Source: a virus
IMG/VR virus record: IMGVR_UViG_3300043410_001133
Location: 1-22,564 of that record
Length of the DNA: 22,564 nucleotides
Strand: one strand, 5' to 3'
Under the pieces are notes generated by a model, which had not been told where the DNA came from, searched no databases, and worked only from the letters and a program-made list of their open reading frames with translations. Both the position numbers and the translations under genes were made by a program. Shown piece by piece: positions 14,061-21,250 of the stretch; position 1 is the first letter of the stretch; every line of letters begins with the position of its first letter.

Positions 14061-15641
14061 ATGAGTAAACCATTAAATGTACCTCAGTCCATTATAAAGG
14101 CTCCGTACCAACAAGTCAACTTTTCTGAAGAGCAGATAATAGAATTTGTTAAGTGCGCTGAACCAGAACGTGGGCCACATTATTTTATGAGTAATTATTT
14201 TTATATTCAGCACCCCACAAAAGGTAAGATGCTGTATAACCCGTTTGAATATCAATCTAAACTCATAGATACTTATCATCATAACAGATTCAGTATTTCT
14301 TTAATGCCTAGACAAACAGGCAAAACAACAAGTGCGGCTGGTTACTTACTTTGGTATGCAATGTTTATACCAGATTCTACAATCCTAATTGCAGCACACA
14401 AGTACTCAGGCGCACAGGAAATCATGCAACGTGTGCGATATGCATACGAACTATGCCCAGACTGGATTCGTGCAGGTGTTACTAGTTATAATAAAGGAAG
14501 CATAGACTTTGAAAATGGTTCACGTATTGTTAGTCAAACGACAACAGAAACAACTGGACGAGGTATGTCCATCACATTGCTATATTGTGACGAGTTTGCG
14601 TTCGTTAGACCCACTATTGCCAAAGAGTTTTGGACATCCATATCACCTACACTAAGCACTGGTGGTAAAGCAATTATTACTTCAACTCCCAACTCAGATG
14701 AAGATCAATTTGCGTTTATTTGGAAACAAGCTAACAAACAAATTGATGAATATGGTAATGAACGGACTGATGGACTAGGTATTAATGGATTTCGTGCATA
14801 TCAAGCATATTGGTGGGATCATCCTGATCGTGATGAGCAATGGAAAAAAGAAGAAGTTGGTAGAATTGGAGAAGAACGTTTTAGACGTGAACATGGTTGT
14901 GAATTCTTGATTTATGATGAAACATTAATAAATTCTATTAGATTATCAGAACTAGAACCAAATGAGCCTATTGAAAGACAGGGACAAGTTAGGTGGTTTC
15001 AAAAACCCAAACGTGGAAAAACTTATGTCATTGGATTAGACCCTTCACTTGGAACTGGAGGTGATCCCGCTGCTATACAGGTATTTGAATTGCCTAGTAT
15101 GATTCAAGTAGCAGAATGGCAGCATAATACTACACCAATCCAACGTCAAATTGTTATTTTAAAAGAAGTTTGTGAATATCTTTATGATGTTTTGGGCACA
15201 CAAAATGACATTTATTATAGCGTAGAAAATAATACACTTGGTGAAGCGGCTTTAGTGGTGATTGGTGAAATAGGTGAAGAAAATATTAAAGGCATTTTCT
15301 TATCTCAACCACATGCAGTTGGACAACAAAGGCTACATAGAAAAGGTTTTACTACTACAAATAAATCAAAAATTACTGCTTGTGCTAAATTAAAAAATTT
15401 AGTTGAAAACAAGAAAATGACTATAAACAGTAAGAATTTGATTAGCGAACTCAAAACATTTGTGGCAGACGGTCCTGGCTTTGCCGCCAAACTAGGCGAA
15501 ACAGACGATTTAGTTACTGCCACATTGCTAGTTTTGCGAATGATACAGTCTATTCAAAGTTACGATGCAGATATAGATGAACGCATGAAAGATAGTGAAG
15601 AGGATTATATATCACCAATGCCATTTATTATGGTGTCTTAA
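14061..15641 (+). CDS. 17: Terminase large subunit gp17
   Basis: The 526-aa product is the ATPase-nuclease that drives DNA into the prohead. The ATPase domain has Walker A RQTGKT at 84-89 (T4-type RQxGKT) and Walker B LLYCDE with Asp177 and Glu178. The coupling motif is IITSTPN, near 205-211. The C-terminal RNase H-like nuclease domain has the expected acids: GLDPS with Asp327, SVEN with Glu389, and GETDD with Asp482/Asp483. T4 gp17 is about 610 aa; the difference is mainly a shorter N-terminal region. The frame is continuous, so no intron is present despite the adjacent homing endonuclease. It ends one base before the next gene's ATG. Confidence 0.95.
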   Translation: MSKPLNVPQSIIKAPYQQVNFSEEQIIEFVKCAEPERGPHYFMSNYFYIQHPTKGKMLYNPFEYQSKLIDTYHHNRFSISLMPRQTGKTTSAAGYLLWYAMFIPDSTILIAAHKYSGAQEIMQRVRYAYELCPDWIRAGVTSYNKGSIDFENGSRIVSQTTTETTGRGMSITLLYCDEFAFVRPTIAKEFWTSISPTLSTGGKAIITSTPNSDEDQFAFIWKQANKQIDEYGNERTDGLGINGFRAYQAYWWDHPDRDEQWKKEEVGRIGEERFRREHGCEFLIYDETLINSIRLSELEPNEPIERQGQVRWFQKPKRGKTYVIGLDPSLGTGGDPAAIQVFELPSMIQVAEWQHNTTPIQRQIVILKEVCEYLYDVLGTQNDIYYSVENNTLGEAALVVIGEIGEENIKGIFLSQPHAVGQQRLHRKGFTTTNKSKITACAKLKNLVENKKMTINSKNLISELKTFVADGPGFAAKLGETDDLVTATLLVLRMIQSIQSYDADIDERMKDSEEDYISPMPFIMVS

Positions 15642-15642
15642 C

Positions 15643-16200
15643 ATGATAATAACGCCAGTTGATGAACAAAATAATTTATTTTCTGTAACAAATATATTAC
15701 CAGATAATATTATAGATCAAATAAAACAAGAAGATTTGTTAAATTATTCATGGGAGTTACAGGAAGAGCAACATGATTGGAAACGAAGAAAACTTCTTCC
15801 TGCCTCCGACAGTCCGATATTAAAAATAGATAATATTTACATGTCTGTCATGGATCAAATTGCACAGGCACTTAATATTCAATTTAGCGTCAATCATTGT
15901 AATAGTAATTTTTGGTTAGATTATATGGGCTTTGGGTGCCCAATTCACCTAGATGGATTTGGAGAAAGGCCCAAAATAGCCATGCAAATATACCTTACTG
16001 AAACCCCCCACGAACTTGGTACTGTATTTTACCACGATACTCATGGCAAAAAATTGAGGTACAGGTGCCCTTACAAAATTAACACTGGTTATATTATGTT
16101 AAATAATGATAATCAATGGCATGGTATGACAGAAACTATACCAGAAGGCACATTTAGGCTGAGTAGTTATACATATTTTAGCCGTTTTGAACATAAATAA
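15643..16200 (+). CDS. 2OG-Fe(II) oxygenase-like protein, 185 aa
   Basis: I place the start at ATG 15643, just after the gp17 stop; an upstream in-frame ATG at 15595 would overlap gp17 by 47 nt. The double-stranded beta-helix core is visible: HLDGFG with His102-x-Asp104, then AMQIYLTE, GTVFYHD, a strand ending NTGYIMLNN, QWHGM with distal His160, and GTFRLSSYTYFS with Arg172 for 2-oxoglutarate. This matches the small phage oxygenases common in aquatic T4-like viruses. The substrate is unknown; protein, nucleobase and small-molecule substrates are all possible in this superfamily. It differs from the AspH-type enzyme upstream in motif spacing, so it is not a recent duplicate. Confidence 0.75.
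   Translation: MIITPVDEQNNLFSVTNILPDNIIDQIKQEDLLNYSWELQEEQHDWKRRKLLPASDSPILKIDNIYMSVMDQIAQALNIQFSVNHCNSNFWLDYMGFGCPIHLDGFGERPKIAMQIYLTETPHELGTVFYHDTHGKKLRYRCPYKINTGYIMLNNDNQWHGMTETIPEGTFRLSSYTYFSRFEHK
16192..16199 (+). promoter_or_regulatory. T4 late-type promoter candidate before the 16207 gene
   Basis: CATAAATA overlaps the oxygenase stop codon and matches the late consensus at seven of eight bases. The ATG is only 7 nt further on and lacks a Shine-Dalgarno sequence, so a transcript from here would be nearly leaderless. Confidence 0.4.
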
Positions 16201-16206
16201 TATACT

Positions 16207-17634
16207 ATGCGTGAAATTAACAAAATCTCTGATGAACTTTTTAACAAAATACGTAGCCGTTTCCAACATGTAAGTCTTGGGGATGAGGATGCAAAACGTA
16301 TTACTGATCCCGAAGAAGCCAAGTTTTTTGACTTTCATTATGTCAGTGAAAATGGTGACGATTTTGGTAGTGTTACAATCAGCCTTATTGACGAAGATAG
16401 TTTAAAAGTATATTTTAGTTCAAATATCACTGATGATTTAGATGATGAAGAACAGGATGAATGGTACGATTTTTTAAAGGGACTTAAAAAATTTGCCAAA
16501 AGAAATATGTTGACTTTTGATGTAAGAGATATTACACGCAGTAATTTAGATTTAAAAGATATTCGTCAGCAAACTGATTCTGATTCAACCTACGATAAAG
16601 AAGACATCGTGTCAGAAAGTAAATTATATGGAACAACACGCAGTTCGTATGCAGATGTCGGACCTCATAAGTTAATTATTAGACATCAAGATCACATTGA
16701 TCCAGAACGTCATGGATCACGTGGTAGAAAAATAAAACATATATTTGTTGAAACTCCATTAGGAGAGCGTTTCTTACTAGACCACACTAACCTACATGGT
16801 GCTCGTGCTATTGCCAATCATTTAACACACGGTGGAAAAATTGGTGATGAGGGTAGTGGAATAATAAATGAAATGGTTAAAGAAATGGCAAGTATGCGTC
16901 ATTTTGTTCGTGCTATGCGTAACCGTACATTTGAAGATACAGAAACCACTGGTATGGTTGAAGCGGCAATTCACCGCTACAACGAAGTTCGTGATCATTT
17001 AAAACGTTTCAAAGGTCGTAAAGGGCATGAAATGTTGATGGGCATGATGGGCATTCAACAAGAACCACAACAAGATGTTGACGTTGATGGATTACGTGAA
17101 CGTTTTGTTAAGAAAATTTACGATGATAGATTCAACGAAGCGTTGCCATATGTATATCGTGCTTATCAAAATAGAAAGCATTTAGAAACTGAAGGTAGTA
17201 AAGAGTTTGAATCATGGGCAAACGAAGTGACTGAAGCAACATGGGATTCTGATCATGATGATCATAACGAAGAAGATTTGCTACAACTAATAAAATCACC
17301 AATTAAATGTGGAATTGATGGAATTGATGCTATTGGAGTAATTTCTGGCATTAATTTTTTAAACACAGATAAATTAAAAAATATATTAAAACAATATTCT
17401 ATCGGGCAACCAGATGCAGACACAAGACCAATTATCGCAGCGTGGTTAGCAAAAAATGGTGAATCTGCACTTGCAAATGAGATAGTAAAAATTATACAAT
17501 CACAGAACCAGCCTGTACAAGCGCAACCACAGTCACCTCCAGTGCCCCAACAACAAATGGGCGCAACTAAAACGGACGAGCCTGTTACAAATGAAAGCAT
17601 TTTAGATATGCGTCGTTTGGCTGGATTAAAATAA
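16207..17634 (+). CDS. Conserved T4-like phage protein ending in the LAGL motif, 475 aa
   Basis: No enzymatic family is recognised, but the sequence resembles, from memory, uncharacterised proteins conserved in many aquatic T4-like phages. Residues 1-140 form a domain with FDFHYVSENG, FGSVTISLIDEDSLKVYFSS and EWYDFLKGLKKFAKRNMLTF. A second domain around 145-260 has SRGRKIKHIFVETPLGERFL, then a helical segment EMASMRHFVRAMRNRTFED. Residues 340-430 are helical. A Gln/Pro-rich linker precedes the last 12 residues, ILDMRRLAGLK, the best match to the motif repeated in the large proteins upstream. A virion or assembly role is inferred from that motif and from its position after gp17. Confidence 0.65.
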   Translation: MREINKISDELFNKIRSRFQHVSLGDEDAKRITDPEEAKFFDFHYVSENGDDFGSVTISLIDEDSLKVYFSSNITDDLDDEEQDEWYDFLKGLKKFAKRNMLTFDVRDITRSNLDLKDIRQQTDSDSTYDKEDIVSESKLYGTTRSSYADVGPHKLIIRHQDHIDPERHGSRGRKIKHIFVETPLGERFLLDHTNLHGARAIANHLTHGGKIGDEGSGIINEMVKEMASMRHFVRAMRNRTFEDTETTGMVEAAIHRYNEVRDHLKRFKGRKGHEMLMGMMGIQQEPQQDVDVDGLRERFVKKIYDDRFNEALPYVYRAYQNRKHLETEGSKEFESWANEVTEATWDSDHDDHNEEDLLQLIKSPIKCGIDGIDAIGVISGINFLNTDKLKNILKQYSIGQPDADTRPIIAAWLAKNGESALANEIVKIIQSQNQPVQAQPQSPPVPQQQMGATKTDEPVTNESILDMRRLAGLK

Positions 17635-17672
17635 TAACCGTTTATTAAAATATTTAATATTTTTTTATCATT

Positions 17673-17701
17673 TTGCTTGATTTGATAAATAAATTTGTTA
17701 T
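17673..17701 (+). promoter_or_regulatory. gp32 promoter region: late box and weak sigma70-like elements
   Basis: GATAAATA at 17684-17691 matches the late-type box. A weaker host-type pair, TTGCTT (17673-17678) and TGTTAT (17696-17701) with 17-bp spacing, overlaps it. One or both may drive gp32 in this 132-nt gap, which is the longest non-coding stretch in the window. Confidence 0.4.
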
Positions 17702-17725
17702 ATGATTGCAGGGTGCAATTATATA
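17699..17725 (+). promoter_or_regulatory. Leader hairpin upstream of gp32
   Basis: A 12-bp stem with one G-T pair (17699-17710 with 17714-17725) closes a GGG loop; the core is ATTGCA-GGG-TGCAAT. It lies in the 5' leader of gp32, 41 nt before the start codon. T4 gp32 mRNA is autoregulated through structure at its 5' end, so a regulatory role is plausible. I did not find a convincing pseudoknot partner for the loop. Confidence 0.55.
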
Positions 17726-17751
17726 TCTAGGCACATAACTAAGACCATCTT

Positions 17752-17757
17752 AAGGAG
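17752..17757 (+). promoter_or_regulatory. Strong ribosome-binding site of gp32
   Basis: AAGGAG lies 9 nt before the ATG at 17767. It is the best Shine-Dalgarno match among the gene starts I examined, consistent with high expression of gp32. Confidence 0.8.
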
Positions 17758-17766
17758 AAAAACATT

Positions 17767-18753
17767 ATGGCAAAAAGTAAATTAGAACTTCTACGTGAAC
17801 GTGTTCAAGAAATGGAAAATCGTGGACAGAACACAAAAACAACTCAATCGTTTGACAATGCAGTTTATCCTCACTGGAACATTCCAGAAAATTCAACAGC
17901 AAAAGTAAGATTCCTACCAGATGCAAACTCAAAGAATGATTTCTTTTGGGTAGAGCGTTTGATGATTCGTCTACCTTTTGCAGGTATCAAAGGTCAATCA
18001 GACAGCAAACCAGTAATAGTACAAGTACCTTGCGTTGAAATGTATGGCAAAGATCGTTCTTGCCCCATTCTCGCAGAAGTTCGTCCTTGGTTTAAAGATT
18101 CAGGCATGGAAGAACTTGGAAGAAAATATTGGAAGAAAAAATCTTATATTTTCCAAGGATTTGTAAAAGAGAATCCACTCGCTGATGACACAACACCGAC
18201 AAATCCAATTCGTCGTTTTGTAATTAGCCCTCAAATTTTCACTATCATTAAAGCAAGTTTAATGGATACTGAAATTGAAAATATTCCAACAGACTATGAC
18301 AATGGGTTAGATTTTGTAATCACTAAAACAAGTAAAGGTGGTTATGCTGACTATTCAACATCAAAATGGTCACGTAAAGAATCTTCATTGACTGTTTCTG
18401 AAAAAGCAGCAATTGAAGAATTTGGATTGTTCAATCTTTCTGAGTTTCTTCCTAAAGAGCCTGGTGAGACAGAACTACGTATCATCAAAGAGATGTTTGA
18501 AGCATCTGTTAATGGTGAAGCATATGATGTTGAGCGTTGGGGTCAATATTACAAACCAAGTGGACTTCGTGTTAACAACGACGAAACTGAAAACACAAGT
18601 TCATCACCAGCACCTCAAAAATCATATGATCTTGATGAAGAAGATGATGAACCATCAGTGGCAACTGCTTCAGTAGCAACTCCTGCTGCAAAACCTTCTA
18701 GCCAAAAAGCTGAAGATATCTTAGCAATGATTCGTAATCGTTCTAAGCAGTAA
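17767..18753 (+). CDS. 32: Single-stranded DNA-binding protein gp32
   Basis: The 328-aa product has the three-part layout of T4 gp32, which coats single-stranded DNA at forks and recombination intermediates. The basic helical N-terminus (residues 1-20) serves cooperativity. The OB-fold core runs roughly 25-240, with aromatic/basic blocks such as HWNIPENSTAKVRFLPD, FFWVERLMIRLPFAG and KYWKKKSYIFQGFVKE. An acidic low-complexity tail (DLDEEDDEP, then Ala/Ser/Pro) ends in an EDILAMIRNRSKQ helix. T4 gp32 binds zinc with one His and three Cys. Here only C-x9-C in CVEMYGKDRSC is visible, and SCPVC of T4 reads SCPIL, so the zinc site appears lost or altered. A strong ribosome-binding site and a terminator isolate it as its own transcription unit. 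Confidence 0.92.
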   Translation: MAKSKLELLRERVQEMENRGQNTKTTQSFDNAVYPHWNIPENSTAKVRFLPDANSKNDFFWVERLMIRLPFAGIKGQSDSKPVIVQVPCVEMYGKDRSCPILAEVRPWFKDSGMEELGRKYWKKKSYIFQGFVKENPLADDTTPTNPIRRFVISPQIFTIIKASLMDTEIENIPTDYDNGLDFVITKTSKGGYADYSTSKWSRKESSLTVSEKAAIEEFGLFNLSEFLPKEPGETELRIIKEMFEASVNGEAYDVERWGQYYKPSGLRVNNDETENTSSSPAPQKSYDLDEEDDEPSVATASVATPAAKPSSQKAEDILAMIRNRSKQ

Positions 18754-18762
18754 TTATGAAAT

Positions 18763-18789
18763 AAAACAGGGGAGCAATCCCCTGTTTTT
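18763..18789 (+). terminator. Rho-independent terminator after gp32
   Basis: An 11-bp perfect stem (core ACAGGGGA with TCCCCTGT) closes a GCAA tetraloop and runs into TTTTT at 18785-18789. It starts 9 nt after the gp32 stop. The GNRA-type loop adds stability. It should separate gp32 transcription from the downstream recombination genes. Confidence 0.93.
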
Positions 18790-18794
18790 AACTG

Positions 18795-19958
18795 ATGACA
18801 GATATTAATTCTATTTCTTTTGCATTAGATCCTTCTAATGTTCCCTCATTTTTACTTGATTGGGAAGTGACTAAACTCTGCAATTTAGATTGTTCTTACT
18901 GCGGAGTTGGTATTGATGGAGGTCATGATAATACAACTAAACACCCTCCACTTGATGAATGTCTACAAACAATTGATTTTATGTACGAGTATGTTGATTT
19001 ATACATGCAACATAAAAAACAAACACAGCGTAAAGTAGTGCTGAATGTGTATGGTGGTGAAAGTTTATTTCACCCAGATATTATTAAAATATTAGAAGAG
19101 TGTAGAAAAAAGTATATTTCTTATCAAGACAAATGGACATTGACTATTACATGCACTACAAATGGTGTAGTGGGTGCTAATCATTGGAAAAAAATTGTTC
19201 CATTAATTGATGAATTTACTGTAAGTTATCATACTGAAAGTTTACCAAAACAAAAAAAGCAATATTTTGACAATATATTGTATCTTAAAGAACAAAATAA
19301 AAAATTTAAATGTGTCATTCTGATGCATACAGAAGAAAAACTCTTCAATGATACTGAATCAATAATACAATTTTGTGAAAATAATCAAATCAGATATGTT
19401 GCAAAACCATTGGATAATTCTGGTGATGATTGGAAGTATTCTGATAAACAATTTTCTAAATTAAAAACATTTTGGATTAAAACCATTCCAGAATCCAAGA
19501 AAAGTGAATATTTAAATTTAATGGATCAAGTGGGAACATCTGAGTCTGTTTCAAGTATCAATGAAGGAAGACCATGTTGTGGTGGTAGAAAACTTAGCAT
19601 TAATGGTGATTTGAAATCGTGCGTGTCTTTTGTACCAAAGCAAGGGTTTGCTGATTGGTATTGCAGTGTAAATTGGTTCTTTTTGTTTGTTCGGCAGCAA
19701 GATAAAAAAGTTTTTACAAATAAAGATTGTCAGATGAGTACAACTGGAAAAGTTGAGCCATTGGGTGATCTTGAAAATTGCAAAAGAATCATTGATACTT
19801 TAAAATATCAACTTGAGAATAATACAATGCCAATAATTCAATGCAAGAAAAAAATTTGTTTGTGTGGATTCTGTTCACCAAAAGCAGAAAATAAAGAATC
19901 TTTTCTTAAATTAATAAAAAGAAATGTAATTAATGATGTATTTTTAAAGGAAAACTAA
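18795..19958 (+). CDS. Radical SAM enzyme with Cys-rich C-terminus
   Basis: The 387-aa product has the radical SAM signature C-x3-C-x2-C (KLCNLDCSYC, Cys29/33/36), which holds a 4Fe-4S cluster and cleaves S-adenosylmethionine to start radical chemistry. A GGE motif (VYGGESLFHPD) helps bind SAM, and strands LTITCTTNG and EFTVSYHTE fit the partial TIM barrel. The last 120 residues contain about a dozen Cys, including RPCCGG, KSCVSF and CKKKICLCGFC, suggesting a SPASM/twitch-like domain for auxiliary clusters. Such enzymes often modify peptides, but nucleotide and other substrates are known. No precursor peptide is obvious nearby. It lies between gp32 and uvsX, starts 5 nt after a terminator, and lacks a Shine-Dalgarno sequence. 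Confidence 0.85.
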   Translation: MTDINSISFALDPSNVPSFLLDWEVTKLCNLDCSYCGVGIDGGHDNTTKHPPLDECLQTIDFMYEYVDLYMQHKKQTQRKVVLNVYGGESLFHPDIIKILEECRKKYISYQDKWTLTITCTTNGVVGANHWKKIVPLIDEFTVSYHTESLPKQKKQYFDNILYLKEQNKKFKCVILMHTEEKLFNDTESIIQFCENNQIRYVAKPLDNSGDDWKYSDKQFSKLKTFWIKTIPESKKSEYLNLMDQVGTSESVSSINEGRPCCGGRKLSINGDLKSCVSFVPKQGFADWYCSVNWFFLFVRQQDKKVFTNKDCQMSTTGKVEPLGDLENCKRIIDTLKYQLENNTMPIIQCKKKICLCGFCSPKAENKESFLKLIKRNVINDVFLKEN

Positions 19959-19960
19959 TC

Positions 19961-21025
19961 ATGGCTAAACCATTTGATGTATCAAAATTTCGTAAAAGTA
20001 TTACAAAAAGTATTGATGGTATCTCCATTGGATTTAAAGATCCAACAGACTGGATATCAACAAACAACTACGCTCTTAACTATCTTATTAGTGGCGATTT
20101 TCAAAGAGGTGTTCCTCTCGGTAAAGTTACTGTATTCGCTGGAGAATCTGGTGCGGGTAAATCCTTTATCTGCTCAGGAAATCTCGTTAAGAATGCACAA
20201 GAGCAAGGTATATATGTTATCCTCATTGATACTGAGAACGCACTTGATGAAGCGTGGTTACACGCACTGGGAGTCAATACAAATGATGACAAGTTACTTA
20301 AACTCAATATGGCAATGATTGATGATGTAGCCAAAGTAATTAACGATTTCGTAAAAGACTACAAAGCATTATCAGAAGATGATAGACCAAAAGTATTATT
20401 TGTTATTGATTCCCTTGGAATGTTACTAACACCAACTGATGTTAATCAGTTTGAAGCAGGTGATTTGAAAGGGGATATGGGTCGTAAACCTAAAGCACTT
20501 GCAGCATTAGTTCGTAATTGCGTGAACATGTTTGGTGATTTAAATATTGGTTTGGTTGCCACTAATCACACATATGCAAGTCAAGATATGTTTGATCCTG
20601 ATGATAAGATCAGTGGTGGACAAGGATTCATCTATGCAAGTTCCATTGTTGTGGCAATGAAAAAATTAAAACTTAAAGAAGATGATGATGGTAATAAGAT
20701 TAGTGATGTACGTGGTATTCGTGCAGCCTGTAAGATTATGAAAACACGCTACGCAAAACCATTTGAATCTGTTCAGGTTAAAATTCCATATGAAACAGGA
20801 ATGAATCCATATAGTGGATTGGTTGACCTTTTTGAAGGAAAAAATTTATTACAGAAGGATGGTAACAGCCTTAAATATACCCTATCAGACGGTACTGTTA
20901 TTAAGCAGTTTCGTAAAGCGTGGGAACGCAATGAGAATGAATCACTTGATCGTGTGATGGCAGATTTTTCAGCAAATCCCCACAAGCATACACCTGATGA
21001 ATCTAATGGAGAAACCGAAGAATGA
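19961..21025 (+). CDS. uvsX: UvsX RecA-like recombinase
   Basis: The 354-aa product matches T4 UvsX in length and motifs. UvsX forms filaments on single-stranded DNA and drives strand exchange for recombination-dependent replication. Walker A is GESGAGKS (61-68), Walker B is VLFVID with Asp150, and DTENALDE (90-97) and GLVATNHTYASQ correspond to RecA-family blocks. The C-terminus is acidic (GETEE). AAAGGA precedes the ATG. The stop region overlaps the next gene by 4 bases, linking uvsX to a small acidic protein and uvsY. gp32, UvsX and UvsY work together in T4, and all three are in this segment. Confidence 0.95.
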   Translation: MAKPFDVSKFRKSITKSIDGISIGFKDPTDWISTNNYALNYLISGDFQRGVPLGKVTVFAGESGAGKSFICSGNLVKNAQEQGIYVILIDTENALDEAWLHALGVNTNDDKLLKLNMAMIDDVAKVINDFVKDYKALSEDDRPKVLFVIDSLGMLLTPTDVNQFEAGDLKGDMGRKPKALAALVRNCVNMFGDLNIGLVATNHTYASQDMFDPDDKISGGQGFIYASSIVVAMKKLKLKEDDDGNKISDVRGIRAACKIMKTRYAKPFESVQVKIPYETGMNPYSGLVDLFEGKNLLQKDGNSLKYTLSDGTVIKQFRKAWERNENESLDRVMADFSANPHKHTPDESNGETEE

Positions 21026-21243
21026 GCATTGATGTTGAAATCTTAATTGAAACTTATACTATTTTAAAAGAGTATGTTCCTACTAAAGAAAGACAGGCGG
21101 CTGCTGATAATTTGATGAGTGTATTAGTTGATTCACTCAGCGAAAAAGAACTTCGTGAATTTGGCGGCACTGATGGATATACCAAACGCAGTCTAGAAGA
21201 ATATCTAGATGAAGAAGATGAATACGACGAAGATAATTATTAA
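21022..21243 (+). CDS. Small acidic protein between uvsX and uvsY, 73 aa
   Basis: The ATG overlaps the uvsX stop (ATGA), so the gene is coupled to uvsX. The product is helical in its first 50 residues (EILIETYTILKEYVPTKERQ) and ends in a very acidic tail, EEYLDEEDEYDEDNY, which could mimic DNA or bind a basic partner such as UvsX or UvsY. I have a weak memory of similar small genes beside uvsX in cyanophage-type genomes, but know no function. Confidence 0.6.
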   Translation: MSIDVEILIETYTILKEYVPTKERQAAADNLMSVLVDSLSEKELREFGGTDGYTKRSLEEYLDEEDEYDEDNY

Positions 21244-21250
21244 TAATTAT
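21233..21250. repeat. 18-bp perfect AT palindrome at the uvsY start
   Basis: ATAATTATTAATAATTAT reads identically on both strands. It covers the stop codon of the small acidic gene and the first two bases of the uvsY start codon, where no Shine-Dalgarno sequence is seen. Confidence 0.7.

Noticed and set aside
13360-14061. Group I intron suspected because of the HNH-NUMOD3 gene
   Set aside because: gp17 downstream is full length with all motifs in one frame and no split exon is found upstream, so the endonuclease appears free-standing.
15595-15642. Upstream start for the second 2OG oxygenase, overlapping gp17
   Set aside because: The 16 extra residues lie within gp17 coding sequence. The ATG at 15643 immediately after the gp17 stop fits the packing of the other genes.
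17262-17600. Minus-strand open frame of 112 codons with many Cys opposite the 475-aa gene
   Set aside because: The Cys residues come from antisense of Gln/Ala/Thr codons; the + strand protein ends in a well-conserved motif in the same place.
18795-19958. Radical SAM gene as a queuosine-pathway QueE or an anaerobic ribonucleotide reductase activase
   Set aside because: It is longer, and its Cys-rich C-terminal region does not fit those compact enzymes. No other pathway genes lie nearby, so the specific function was left open.
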